Source: Polytrichum commune (Eukaryota > Streptophyta > Polytrichopsida > Polytrichales > Polytrichaceae). From it: 64,000 nt of DNA. The notes under the pieces are model-generated. The model was not told the origin of the DNA, searched no databases, and saw only the letters and a list, made by a program, of their open reading frames with translations. Position numbers and translations under genes: made by a program. Position 1 is the first letter of the stretch. The number at the start of each line of letters is the position of its first letter. The stretch covers positions 45,689,169-45,753,168 of the forward strand of contig OX485806.1 of assembly GCA_950295325.1 (NCBI GenBank), in the 5' to 3' direction. Positions 12,651-24,900 of the stretch are shown here, piece by piece.

Positions 12651-13504
12651 TGTGCACTAACCCCTGTCCGTCCTAAAGCAGAATCTCAGCAATCCAACTG
12701 CTAATGATTCAACAAAAAGAAAGCACCTCACCATTCTTTCTCTCGGCATTGTCGCACTACGCAAATTGCTCAAGGGGAGGGGTGATTTCCCTTAAGTGCC
12801 CCCGTCCTCCTCGAGTTTGGCCCGTAACCGCCTAGGGTAATTGTTTACGGTAATTGCCCTATTCCCGTACAACTGTCATTACTCCGGCCGCTTCCGGAAC
12901 TGACGATTATTTAACAGTATTTTCGGTACGGTTCTGGCTAGGCTAAGAGGGCCGTTTAAACCATTTTATTGCGATTGGACGGACATGCAAAGAGTTATTT
13001 CCTAAAACGGCTAAGCTACCCTAAATTCCCTTAACCTAACCAAAACAAACTGGCTATTCCTACTCTAAAGACTGGTTTGGCTGTTAATCTGGACTTCCGT
13101 GCATTTACCGGCTCCCACATTCTTGAGCATTCTAAAATTTGCACACCATAACCTATGCATAGCTAACAACCTTACTCTCGTGACTCTTAGTCTCTGTGGG
13201 TGGGTGGTGTTTCCAACACCCGGGGCCCTTATTAACACTAGGATCACTTGGGCCCTCTCACCAATGGCGCCACAAGTCCCGGATGTCTCTCCAGGGTCCC
13301 CCTTGTACCCATGGTATTTTGGGCACTCCTCATGGAGAGGTGTACAACAATCCTTTCTAAATGAAAAATTGGAAAACAAATTTTCACAATAATGATGAAG
13401 TATTTTTCTGATTTTAGTCCTCATTAAGAAGTTAATCATCTTGCTTATCTATTCATTTATCAAGAATTCATGTCATTGAAAGTCTCAACCACTAAAGTAA
13501 TCAT

Positions 13505-13795
13505 CCATGGCATCTATGCAAAAATTAGATGTAGATGGAGTGGTTGCTTGATAGAAGTAAATATCACTTGACAAAGTTATGGAGGTTTGAAGCTATTGGG
13601 GGCTTCCAACTCCAACGGCTAAAAGAAAATGTCTACGTGGCCCCAACTCTTAGGAGAGAGACAAAAGGTTTTTTGATGGTGGAGTAAAGGCCCTACCCAA
13701 AGTCCTAGAGGCTTATATGGGTGAGGCGGCGTGGCTGGCCCAACCCATCCAAGGCCGAACGGTATAGCCTCTACGGGTGTTGGCCCAACGTGGTT
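13505..13795 (+). mobile_element. LTR A fragment, plus orientation
   Basis: The sequence matches the central part of the family-A LTR in its coding orientation. Blocks include GATGGAGTGGTTGCTTG, CCCCAACTCTTAGGAGAGAGAC, AGTCCTAGAGGCTTATATGGG and the GGCCGAACGGTA segment. It lies about 155 bp from the end of the split LTR (13349), in the opposite orientation. Both ends of the LTR are missing. Confidence 0.8.
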
Positions 13796-14559
13796 TAATT
13801 ATCTCTTTGTATTTGTTTTTTGTGTGAATACTATGTTTTTGGTAGTGCTTCAAATTGTCAAGTTTAACTAGATTTTTTATTTTCCTTTCTTGAAAGTAAA
13901 ATAACTCTATTTGTTTGTCACATTTTTTTTTTACCATGGAAAATCCCTTTTATTTATTCTTCTATATTTTCATGATTTTTTTTCTATGGTAAAATTCTTA
14001 AGTGTCTTTTCCTTCATTCGTGGGTGATTGTGTACCACTCATTTTTCATAGAGTGTGATGATGTTTTTTTTGTATCCGACTTATTTATTCTTTTTTTAAA
14101 ATTTCTCTGCGACATTCTAATGCTTGTAGGGCATGCCCTAGCCATTTCAAGCTCATGATATGGCTTGTTTTTTCTCAAATTTATTTTTCCCAACTCTTGG
14201 TGATGAAGAGTGGTAACATCTATTGAGCCATTATTGTAAAAATTCTTGATTAGTCAAGCCTTCGTCCATCTAATTTTAAAATTTTCTTGTCCAATTTTTT
14301 TCTTTTAAGTGCCATAGAATGTTTGGCTTAGGGTAAGACATGGTTTGTTGTAATTTTTTTTCATCATGTCTTTTTTCCTCTTGTCATATGTCTCATTGCA
14401 ATATTTGCATATTTTTTTCTTTGGCCCTTTGGTGTGCATATCTTTTCTTGACAATTGCATGTGTTTTATCAAATTCTTTGTTAATTTCTATATCAAGTCT
14501 AGAATTTGGAGTTGCTCCGTTTGTTTATCCAAAGTAAGATGTAGTTTATGAGACAAAAT
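13796..14559. other. No gene recognised; poly-T-rich DNA
   Basis: The plus strand is T-rich, with many TTTTTT runs. It adjoins the decayed integrase to its right on the minus strand and may be further decayed retrotransposon, but no motif supports that. Confidence 0.4.
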
Positions 14560-15066
14560 GTTCTTTTATTTTCCAACCACATAGGCTATAGGAGGTAAAA
14601 CCTTTGGTCTTAGTACCAAAATCATCAGTACATGCTTTGTGGGAACTTTGTATGTCGCTCAATAAGCCCATAACGCAAAGTGAAGCTTAACGTCCCAACC
14701 TATACTATAGACATTCACCATCTTTGTTAATATAATTTCTAGTACTTTGTTAGTACTTTTTGCTTGCTCATTTTCTTAATGATAATAGTTCGTAGACCGC
14801 CTACATAATATCATTAAAAAAATTATTCTAATGACATCATTCATGAAGTGTTTTTATTGATCATTTACTAACTCCACCGCGCATCCAAACTTTATGTTGA
14901 TCTCTTAATATATAAAATTTTATGTGGATTTTACTATGTTATCATTGAGAATTCTAGTGTGTATTCATTTGATAATATAATCCGTGGCTGTGATGATGTA
15001 ACAATTATTTGTAGGTCTTGCCAAAGGGTTGATAGGCCCAATGAAGTATCTTAGACATCAATGTTT
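14560..15066 (-). pseudogene. Ty3/gypsy integrase core, heavily decayed
   Basis: One minus-strand frame reads, with several stops, IGPINPLARPTNNCYIITATDY, then KFGCAVELVNDQ, then AKSTNKVLEIILTKMVNV, GWDVKLHFALWAY and ATYKVPT. This is the catalytic core of a plant Ty3/gypsy integrase. The first Asp (TDY region) and second Asp (VND) are present. The catalytic Glu of the usual QAES motif is replaced by Lys (QAKS). It is a separate and more decayed copy than the pol at 18297-21605. No RT or RNase H is visible next to it. Confidence 0.8.
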
Positions 15067-15200
15067 ATGTTCTTATTATTTCTTCAATCGTTACTTTTGG
15101 TGGTGGAGATTTCTTGATTTGTTCATCCAATTACATTTTTTTGTTCATGGTATAGGTTATTTTTATAAAAAATTATTGTAAGAGCCTAATGGTGTATGTT

Positions 15201-18200
15201 TGTGAGCCCAAAAAATGGACTCACATGTTAATTAACCCTAACGCAAATGTGGGGACGTAAAAAGGCAAGCTGAAAGGTGAACGTCACCATTAAGAAGAGA
15301 GAAATAAAACTAAATTAAAACAAAAAGGTAAGCACAATCACTGTGTGCGGGAAGGCGGAGTCTAAAAAGGAGAAAACGCCAATGAGAAAGGAAAAACCCG
15401 TTTTTTTTTCGCAATGCGAAAAAAAATGAGAAGGTTGTAGGGGTCTCGGGAGGTAGGAGGGAGAGAGCTCAGTGTGGGGGCGGGGATGATAGACTCGAGA
15501 GACGATGCAGAAGCCCTGTTGGAATGGATGGGAGGACGTTGAGAGGCGGAGGAAGGGCTATGTACTCATCAGGGCGTGGATCAAGTTAGGAGGACAGTGA
15601 GGCTCCCGTGCGGTTGGTGAGGCTTTCGCAAAGAGCAGGGACCTACCTACGTTTGCCTTCACGTCCTGCTAAGGGAGATCGCCCATCTAGGGCAACTTGC
15701 AAGTTTGCCTCCCCTTTCTCTAGTGCAGGAATTTGCAAAGCGGATGATCACATCCACTGTCTACTAAGAGCACTCGTCCGTGATTGGGGGAAGATGGAAA
15801 GAACCGTGGTGGCTATGGCAAGGCGGGGGAGTGCGGTAGGTTACTTTTGTGGATGCAAAAAAATGAAAAACGTGATTTTCTTGTAACAACTTCCAATTGG
15901 TTCTTAACCAGCAGATCGAGGAGAACATGGGTATCCAGGGTTGGCCTCAATGCAAGTTTTTCTGGTGCCTAACACTACATTATCGGAGCCGATGCCAAGC
16001 AGCCTGATCAAGGCAACATCCGCCTAGCTTACCCATTTTTGAGGCATGTCGATCTTCTTATTTCCCTCATAAACGACCGGTTTCTCTCAATACAACAATC
16101 CCTGCGCAACCGTTACACACCCTCGAACCAAAAAATGTGTCGGGCAAGGTTGATGGTTGCCAGAGTTAGGACATGCTCAAAGAATGTGGAACCTGCTATT
16201 GGTGAGAATGTTGCTCAGGTTGCAAACGGAAGTGTTAGCCATAAATCCCCACCCCTGTGCGTCGTAGTCCGGGAGGGGGCCCATGGCTCACATGTACTTG
16301 CTTGATGTCACTCAACCCTTAGGATTGAGCTTCTGTTACTCCAATGACATGAACATTAAGCACACAACTCTTATTCAAGGGGCATGAAGTGTCAAGCATT
16401 TCAAAATACTTCACTTCATTTAGTAGTTGCCACACCAATCCATAAGCCTCTATCCCACAAGAATGAGATTACTAACTAATCAAAACCCTTCCCTAATGGT
16501 AGCAAGGCGACACCCTAACATGCAGTTGGTGGCCTCTGCTTGTTCTTTCAATTCACTAATCTCCTAATCTTCACCCTACCAAATCCCTAATTAGCACTAC
16601 ACACTTAACCCAATACTCCATAGACTAATAGGGCTCGACTTCAACTCTGCATTGATATGACTCACCCTCCGCTGACCAAGCTCCCTCCCCTGCCTTCAAC
16701 AAGAACCATAGCTGCACATTTTTGTCAGCTAACAGCTCGATTTCAATTTCCTCCAATACCAATGCGGGTTTGCAGCTGCCTACACTCGGTGAGGAAGCTT
16801 CTGTGCCACCCCAGATTTCCACTTCGAAGCTACAGCCAAGGCCAATGTTAAAACCTTGCTGCATTAGTCCTTGTGGTTCCGATTCAGAGAAGTCTCTCAG
16901 CTGCTTCGAAATCCTAAGAGCTGACAACTTGTCAGCATTGACCTCAGGCCTTGTGAGCCCCAATCAATCTCATAACTCAAGCCAGTTGTTTTCACTTTGA
17001 CCCTGTCGATGCCAGCTCCAAGGTTGTTGTCTCCCTGTGAGTTGAACCTCCACCCCCTTTCTTAAATTGTGAATTAGCCATGTCTGCCACCTCACTTGAA
17101 CTCAAACTGCCGCTCTTCCAACACTTTGCAGGGGTAAACTTAAGGATATGTTCAATCAACACAACACCAAAATTCTCGCACAGGTGTTCAATTCAATTAC
17201 GGCTCCCAGTCAATTGCTCACACTGGCAGGCTTTCCGATTCGAGCAAGGAAATCTACCAGCAAGTGCCCAAGTGACGAAGTTGCCTCACCGACTTCTACT
17301 GATGACAACATTGCCTAGTTGCATTAAGGTTGCAGCCATATCAGTCTGTTGCAATTAGGGCTTCTCTATGCGGTCACGACCATAGCTGCAACCTCCTCTG
17401 CAATTCACACCCTAGTCGCATTCTGCAACCAACTGGCAGTCGACTCTGTGACCGCCCCTTGTGTGTTAATAGAGTTATGTGCAATTCCCTTGCTGCACAC
17501 CAAAATTCCTGCTCCTCTACAATCTGGAGCAAATGCTCCGCCTTCCAAACCCCTCCAGAGGTTGCCTGTTTGAGTAGCTTATCCGGTTCCTCCGGCTGTT
17601 ACCCTTTGCAAGACTTTGAGCTTTTATGAATCATGTGCATTCGAAGCTGCAAACTTGCAGCTGCAACGGCTTAACTCCCACCATTCCCACTCGCACCAAC
17701 GCAACCTTTCACCTCACCTCCCTGTGACATCGCCAGTCACCCTCTGTCTAGCATACACATCCCAGCGCTCTCCCAACAGAAAAAACAGCAAATAGGAGCC
17801 CATCTTCTCTACCGCAACAAGGCTCCGCCCCTATTTTTTCCTCCCAACTCTCAAGGTGAGAGAGAGTTTGTTTTTTGAAGATAGCCACCTCAACCGCCCC
17901 CGTCCGAGTCGCTGGATCCGAAATTAACTAGGATGCAGTGGTCCCTTGCCTAAATCGAACAATCTCCAAGCCCATTCTAGTTGAATAAAAACCCAGATTC
18001 ACAAGGCCTAACCTCTAAGGCCTAAGGAACCCCCTAACTAACTCCTAAGCAAATCTCTTACTCCACCTTCTACCCTACAAACATTAAAACATTAACATCC
18101 TATCTTTAATTTAATCTAATACAGCTCAAAGCCTTCACATTTTTTATGTTTTTGAATAATTGATTAAAAATCAAAACCTAAGTTGTAATGGATTTTTTAG

Positions 18201-18237
18201 CTTAAGAACACATGTGGGCACAAAATTTGGGCTCACA
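15201..18237 (+). mobile_element. Long LTR (3037 bp), Tat-like, with PBS to its right
   Basis: The left edge is TGTGAGCCCAAAAAATGG and the right edge is AATTTGGGCTCACA. These are 12-base inverted termini, TGTGAGCCCAAA and its complement, with the TG...CA ends of an LTR. The 4 bases TAAC and then TGGCGACCATGAGGGGAT (18242-18259) follow at once, as expected for a 5' LTR and its primer-binding site read on the plus strand. Another element in the window shows the same CA-TAAY-TGGCGACCATG arrangement (62462-62440, minus). I do not see the partner LTR, and no plus-strand gag follows. Long LTRs and a TGGCGAC-type PBS suit the Tat lineage. Nothing inside is recognisable as coding. Confidence 0.72.
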
Positions 18238-18241
18238 TAAC

Positions 18242-18259
18242 TGGCGACCATGAGGGGAT
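18242..18259 (+). other. Primer-binding site TGGCGACCATG type
   Basis: TGGCGACCATGAGGGGAT begins four bases after the CA end of the long LTR. Tat-lineage elements use TGGCGAC-type sites. I have not matched it to a specific tRNA. The strand is plus, which conflicts with the orientation of the adjacent pol. Confidence 0.65.
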
Positions 18260-18296
18260 GGATCCATAATCTCTTGCTTGTATGCAAGTCTTTTTA

Positions 18297-21200
18297 TCAA
18301 GCACGGAACTCCTTGCATCGACTTCCAGATGTGCGAGTTGGAAAGCTCACTCCATTCAATGTTTCCAATTGGAGTGAGTTGTTTGGAAATGCCTCACGAA
18401 TGAGATAGGGCCCTAACCACACGGCATCAAACTTACCCAGAAATTCAAGTTTTCTAGCATCTTGAAGTAACACCATCATACATGGTCTCAAAGTCCTTGT
18501 CTTGTGTCGCTTGTCGAAGGTGATCTTCCTTCGCCTTTGGATGGCCTCTATGTGTTGAGCAGTCATTCTTCTCCTCTCATCAAGTTCTTCAAGTGTGGTC
18601 AATCTATTCCTCAATGACTAACTATCCGTGAGACGGGAATTCACGGCAATTCGTAATGACTCCACCTCAAATTCAATAGGAAGAGTGGCTTCCAATCCAT
18701 AAATTAATGAAAGTGGAGTTGTTTGAGTCGTCACCTTGAAGGTTGTTCGATAAGCCCACAATGCAGCTGTCAACTTGACATCCCAATCCTTCTTAGAGTC
18801 ATGAATCGTCTTGCGATGGATACTCACCAATGTCCCGTTAACACGTTCCGTTTGACCATTGATCTGCGGATGATAAGGAGTTGTTTTCCTATGATCTATC
18901 TGGAACCTATCGGTCTTCTTTTTAATTAAAGAATTCAGGAAATGAGTTCCCCTATCACTAACCAAAATCTTGGGACATCCAAACCTTGAGATAATGTTCT
19001 CATACATGAATGTGATGGCATTGGCGACCGTGTTTATCTTCACTGCCTTAACTTCAGCCCACTTAGTCAAATATTCCGTGGCCACAACAATGTACGCCAT
19101 ACCTTTTGAGGAATGGGGGTGGACCTCTCCGACATAATCGATTCTCCATTTCTCAAAATGAACTAAAGGTAAAGATACATGAAGTGGCATCTCAATACGG
19201 AGGTCGTTTCTCACATACCTCTGACATGTATGGCACTTCTTGACATACTCCTTAGCATCCTTAAATAGATCGGACCAGAAGTAACCTGCCCTGAGTACCT
19301 TTTGACCTGTAAGTAGTCCAGAGAAATGTCCACCACATGCACTGTCATAGCATGCGACCAAGATGGAGGGCACTTCTATCTCAGACACATATCGCCTCAG
19401 TATCCCGTCCATTCTTTTCCTGAACAACTTGTGTCCTATCACTGTGTAATGCCTACTATTGACCCAGACTTTCCTCCTAGTTTCATATGTCCAGTCGCCC
19501 TTTAGTTGTTGAGTGGTGAGAAATTCTCCAATGTCTGTGTACCAATCCGCCTTAGCGGTCACTAAGAAGAGATTGTCATCCCTCAAGCTATCATCAATGA
19601 GACTGGATCCAACTTCCTCTGACAACCTAGACAAGTGGTCCGCTTGCAAATGCATTCTACCTGGTTTGTATTCAACCGTGTGATCAAACTCTTCTAGCAA
19701 CAAAACCCAGCTACTTAACCTTCCGCTCAACTTTGCCTTGCTGACTAAGTATTTGATTGCCATGTGATCCACAAAGAACACCACATGATTACACATGAGG
19801 TGATGACGGAACATTTTGATTGAAAATACCATGGCTAGACATTCCCTCTCCGTGGTGGATTAATTTCTCTCGGCCGGTGTTAATTGCTTACTAGCATAAG
19901 CAATGGGTTGATCCTTCCCTTTCTCCCCTGTCGATTGACACAGTGCACTGCCCACTGCCACATTGCTAGCATCACAAAACACATGGAGAGGTTTATCCCA
20001 ATCCGGTGGCCTCAACACTGGGTATGTGCTCAACTTAGACCTCAGCTCCTCAAATGCCCTTTTGCAAGCCTCTGTCCACTCAAACCTACAATATTTCTTA
20101 AGCAACTAAATGATGGGAACCACAATTGTGGCGAAATCTAATATCAACTCTCTATATCAACCTACATGTCCCAACAACTTGGCTATTCCTTTAGCATTGG
20201 TTGGAGTAGTCAACCCATCTATCACAACTAATTTATCCAGGTCACGTTCTCTCCCTTTCTCACTCATCGCATATCCTAGTAACACCCCTTTCTGCACTCC
20301 CAAAAAAATCTTATCCGGATTCAGAGCCAACTGCATTTTCCTACATCTAATCAAAACATCTCTTACACACTGCAAGTGTTCCATAGCACTTGACTGAGTA
20401 CTAAAATTATCCACAAAATATGTTATAGATTTGAACAATAAGTCGGTGAAGATGTACATGACTAACCTCTGAAATATGGTAGGAGCATTAATAAAATCAA
20501 ATGGCATGACCACCCACACGAAAGTGTCCCAAGGAGTGGTGAAAGTTGTTTTGTGGATATCTTGTATCGCTATGGAAATCTGGTTATAACCCGCATAACC
20601 ATCCATGAAAGTGTAGTGAGCATACCCACCTATCTCCTCAAAAAGTAGCGTGATGAATGGTAAAGGAATATGGTCCTTCTGTGTATAAACATTCAACTTC
20701 CTATAATCCACACACACCCTCAGCTTCCCATTCTTCTTTTTTACCAAGATCATCGGAGATACCCAGTCCGTAATTTCTACTGGTTTTATAAATCCAACCT
20801 TCAACAACCTCTCCAACTCTGCCTTCACTAACAATTGCAATTGTGGATTCATTCTTCTATTTTTCTGTCTAATTGGTCTAGCACCTGGAATTAAGGAAAT
20901 GCGGTGCTCTACCATCTTACGAGGTATGTCTCTAAGCTCATCATATGACCATGCAAATATATCGCTAAACCCGTCCACCAAATCTCTATATTTTTTTATC
21001 TCATTCTCCTCCAACTTAGAACCCATCTTCATCTGCCTAACATTCCCATTCTTAGTCTTCACATCTACATACTTCCAATCCACTTCGGACACATGAGTTT
21101 GCTCCGTGGTGTTTCTATACCAATCTGGGGGGACCTTAGGATAATCCTTGGCATCCTGTCTCACCACAATGCTTGTTGATGTGGTCTTGAAATGCAAAGG

Positions 21201-21605
21201 TTCCTCTAACTTTGCCACCTCAAGGATTGCCTCCTCATCTTTAGTCTCGTCTACATGCACTAGATTGATACCACATTCCTCTATCCCATCTACTCACGGT
21301 GTCAATCCTCCATGTAACCATTCCTCCTCCATGAACACCTCACATGGCTCCAACAATGCATATTTTTCCGTCTTTGACCTATCCACATCATCCCTCAAGT
21401 ATCCATGGTGAGAGGTCACCATCACATCGCATACCAAGTCCGGATATTCTTTTAACTACTGAGTATACTCACCATTGTCACTCCAATAATAAAAACTAGG
21501 ACCTAGATGGCCCAATCCCGTGTCTATCACAGCTCCCTGACTGCCTGCCTGGACTACTCCCACTAATGTATCACTCTTGTCATCTTTCCCTTATGTCTTT
21601 ATTTA
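18297..21605 (-). pseudogene. Ty3/gypsy (Tat-like) pol: RT, RNase H, integrase
   Basis: A single minus-strand frame runs from about 21605 to 18297 and is broken only by stops, near 21471, 21294, 20156, 20108, 19859 and 18617; the later pieces share one phase. The RT has ILVKKKNGKLRVCVDYRKLN, FTTPWDTFVWVVMPF and a mutated catalytic box YFVDNFST (the usual D-D is D-N). RNase H has HVFCDAS, then TERECLA and FFVDHMA. The integrase zinc region keeps GGHFSG and KKCHTCQR but has Leu where the second His normally sits. The catalytic core keeps D (RIDYVG), D (VSDRGTHF) and E (NGQTERVN). The segment ALWAYRTTFKVTTQTTP..YGLEATLPIEFEV and the lack of a chromodomain fit the Tat group. Gag and its own LTRs are not attached; a related gag is at 61200-62275. 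Confidence 0.9.
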
Positions 21606-21644
21606 TATGTATGGGTTAGGACCAACGTAGACAACCCATATGGG

Positions 21645-21925
21645 ACAATGTCGCCGATGCACCCTAACAATATCTTCCAATAGACCTACGATTCTCCATG
21701 TCGCCGGCTCAATCTGCATCCGAATAGCCTTTAAGGTTTATGTGTTGGCCTCCAATGCGCAACCTCATATCAATGGTGCCTTTCAAGTATCGCATGATTC
21801 GTTTCACAGCCATCCAATGCATCGGACCCGGTTTCGACATAAACCGACTTACTACGCTTACCGCAAATGCGAGGTCCGGTCTTGTAGCCACCATTGCCTA
21901 CATCAAACAACAATGGAATGCAAAC
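21645..21925 (-). pseudogene. Ty1/copia pol scrap (RT end to RNase H start)
   Basis: The minus strand reads AMVATRPDLAFAVSVVSRFM, then HWMAVKRIMRYLKGT, GGQHINLKGYSDAD, stop, AGDMENRRSIGRY. This is the universal Copia block linking the end of RT to RNase H (TRPD....RYLKGT...GYSDADWAGD..RRST). The Trp after SDAD and a Tyr before AMVATRPD have become stops. The fragment abuts the Tat-like pol on its left, and nothing of the rest of the element is visible. Confidence 0.9.
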
Positions 21926-24900
21926 AACAAAATTGTTGTGTGTCCTATTTTATTTTAGCTGGAAGTACACTTTCTGTTCTTAATTAGTTCATTAGTGTTT
22001 GACATTGTATGGTAACCAAACATTTGTGAATGCTTGCATTGTTTTAATAAAAATGTGTTATTCACACCACCTCTCCCACAATTAAGTAATCCAACTTTAA
22101 ATCCCATATAAGTGTGTATCACGTTGTTTTTGTGAAATATTTTTTGTATTGTACATGTGTTAACAACTTTTTTAATAGACAAATTTTTAATGGACTTTAT
22201 TCAACATAATCGATGAATAAGATTGGTCTTCACATCAGAATGCTCAAAATGATTGAAGTGATAAATATAAATATAATAAGAAATAAAATACAAAGCTTAC
22301 AATGAGAATTTCAAATGAACAAATCTTTTCTGATAAATATTAAAAAATTATAGAAAAAACATAGGTTTGAGGTCTTCATTTTTTTTTTTAATCATCAAAT
22401 TATGTTTTTTTCCTAGTGTACACTCCAAGAATTTATTAACTTTTGCATCTTAATTTTTTATTGATGTTTAATTAGACATAAATATTACACTTTCAAGTCT
22501 ATAATATTCAATTGTTGCATGGATTTCATAACATCTGATATCATAGTACGTCGAAGCAAAACATTGAGAGCAAATCACATACAGTTTCTAAATATCCTTC
22601 ACTTTGAAGATTACTGAAGCCAAAAAATAAACATATAATGAATTGAAATTACATTTGATTTCACATATGAAGAAGCTCCCTAAATATTAGACTCCACTGA
22701 ATCAATATTTTTGCAAGCCAAATCTTGTAAAAATTCAAAAGTTTATATCTGCAACAAAAAAAATTTAAAAAACCTAGAAAACTACAAACTACCAATCCAT
22801 TAAAATATAATTCCAACAAATAATAGCTTTGAAATCCATAAGTTTAACAACATTATGACCTTAAAATTCAAATTATATGAAAAAACTTTATAATTTTTTA
22901 TTTAGGGTCCAATTTAATTCATATTTTGTTATCAAATTTTAAATATATTCAAGATCTAATAACTAAAAGATGCATTATAGTTGACAACATATAATAAATA
23001 AATAAAAATAAATCCCAAAATTAACAAACTATAAGAATTTCTTAAATTTGACATTTATCCATATATTTGAATACTAAATTTATAATTTTACATAAATCTA
23101 TCAATAAAATATTTGAACTGCATCCAAGTTGGTTTGCTAAATTCCAACTTTATCAAACTCATATTTTAATACAATGTAATCATTAGAGTGGGATATTTCA
23201 TCATTCACACATATCAACATCATTACGCAAAATATATTATTTTAAAGTATTAAAATAATAATACACATTGTTTCAAATTTATAATCCGTTAAAAACTAGG
23301 TATGAGCAATAGCGCTGATAATTAAATATTTGAAATACTATTGATAATAAGGTTTTGGCAATACCGATAGACATTGCAATCAACTTAGTTTAACACTTTC
23401 ATATTTTGTTTATCTAATTCAATATGTGTCCATCACAAAGATATTGGCGGGCACCACCAATACCCGCAGTTTATAAATCGACATAAAATTTGGATTTCAC
23501 AAAATTCTTGAAGTCCACCCTAATAGAATGGAATTTCCCCAATTACAATGAACGCACCGCCAATATCCTCATATACACTTCTATAAAATATTATGCACTT
23601 GAAAGAAAAAATTTACCTCTTGTGCACCTTTGCCATTGCTACTTGGTTCCTCTTTTCTTTTTGTCTCTCTTTGCATTTTTTTCAAAGGTTCAACAAAGGA
23701 AAAAATCTTATTTCAAATTTCTTATTTCTTGTGGGTAATAATTCTTAAAAAATAAGTGATATTGAATGAGAAGCCCATTTGGATGATGGGATGTTTTCAA
23801 GAAGTTTGATGTTGAAAGATGTCGAGTCATTTCATATATAAATATTGTTTGATATTGTAAATACATTAGCAATCCCACCAACATCCCCAATAACCTCATA
23901 GATATGTTGATTCTTGAGGTGTTGGCAATAATGTCAATACCTAGATGTTTTCCTAAATATTTTTTGTATCACAAGGGTATTGACGGTATGTTAATAAACA
24001 ATTATGTTTTGTGTCACAAGGGCAATGGCGGTGTAATTAATTCCTTTATGTTTTTATAAATATTTTTTGTTTCATTTCACAAGGATATTATTGTTGCCAA
24101 TATGTGTTTTTTTTTGCAAATATTTGGTATTTTTATTTCTCAATTTTTTTGATAATTTCTTTACAAGATATTGGTTTTTCCAAAACATATTGTTTCTCTT
24201 TTATTTATTGCCAATGCCTATGTATTGGAAATCAAAATGTTTTTGTTACAACTATTTTGATTTTGTATCTCTATTATCTATTTGAAACATGAGAAAAGAT
24301 TACTAACACTATGCAATTCATCTCCAATTTCTTTTGCTTTGTGTTAATCGTCACTGTTGTTTTCACGTTTTTCAAACATTATGTTATTTATTATTTCTCT
24401 TGAACTTCAAATATTCCCATAATATCATCTAGTACATAAGCATTATGATTTTCTTTCTTAATGATTTGGTTCCAAATCATCAAAACTCTATATACCTTTG
24501 TGTCTTTCCTAAATTGTAATAAGATTGTGCATTATAGTATAGGAGTTAGTTTTCAAACTGCTCACTCATTTTCAAATTTTTTTGTTGTTGTAAAATACAT
24601 TCATTTTTCAATTATTTTTTGATTGAGTATTATTTTCATGTTATTTTATTTTTTGCTTATGTGAAATTAAAATCTAATCGGTTCTATCGCATGCACAATG
24701 ACGTTTGATGCATATTCCTACACACACATACATGTGTGTGTGTGTATATAAAAGATCGAGAGAGAGAATTTTGTCTATGTTTTATTCTGTTACTATTTAA
24801 ATATTTATTTCATAATATTTTGACAATCATACAAAATTAGTGATCCTACAACATATCTCATATATTTATTGCTCCAAGTATTGTATATTGTAGATTCATA

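Larger units (their letters stand above)
7377..13119 (-). mobile_element. Element C, copy 1 (TG...CA element with a single ORF, 5743 bp)
   Basis: The insert interrupts a family-A LTR exactly between TTATT (7372-7376) and TTCTT (13120-13124), a 5-bp target duplication with one mismatch. On the minus strand it begins TGTGGGAGCCGG and ends CGTGTTCCGACA. It aligns with copy 2 (54254-58350) along its whole length: leader with AGCAGTTGGATTGCTG, a gag-like ORF, a conserved AATAAA (minus, 8183-8178), a tail block with GATGAGGTCCCAC and CGCCCAGTTA, and the terminus. No RT, integrase, transposase or internal LTR pair is visible. It is longer than copy 2 because an AT-rich segment sits inside it. Confidence 0.85.
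6656..13349 (-). mobile_element. Solo LTR of family A, split by element C copy 1
   Basis: The left part (6656-7376) begins TGTCGCAACCCTTGCTAG and follows the family-A LTR as far as its hairpin CACCTCC..AATTAAGGCG. The right part (about 13120-13349) resumes with TTCTTGAGCATTCTA and ends GAGGTGTACAACA. Together they make one LTR of about 950 bp in the same orientation as the intact element at 31895-38956, whose LTRs are 975 bp. Divergence is high, so it is old. No internal family-A domains adjoin it, so it is a solo LTR. The flanks GACCT and ATCCT are at best a weak target duplication. Confidence 0.85.

Noticed and set aside
16625-17629. Several overlapping open frames within the 3-kb LTR.
   Set aside because: Opposing frames of similar length with no motif, inside a sequence bounded as an LTR.
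24721-24756. CA/TG palindromic microsatellite as a possible regulatory or cruciform site.
   Set aside because: A simple repeat explains the symmetry.
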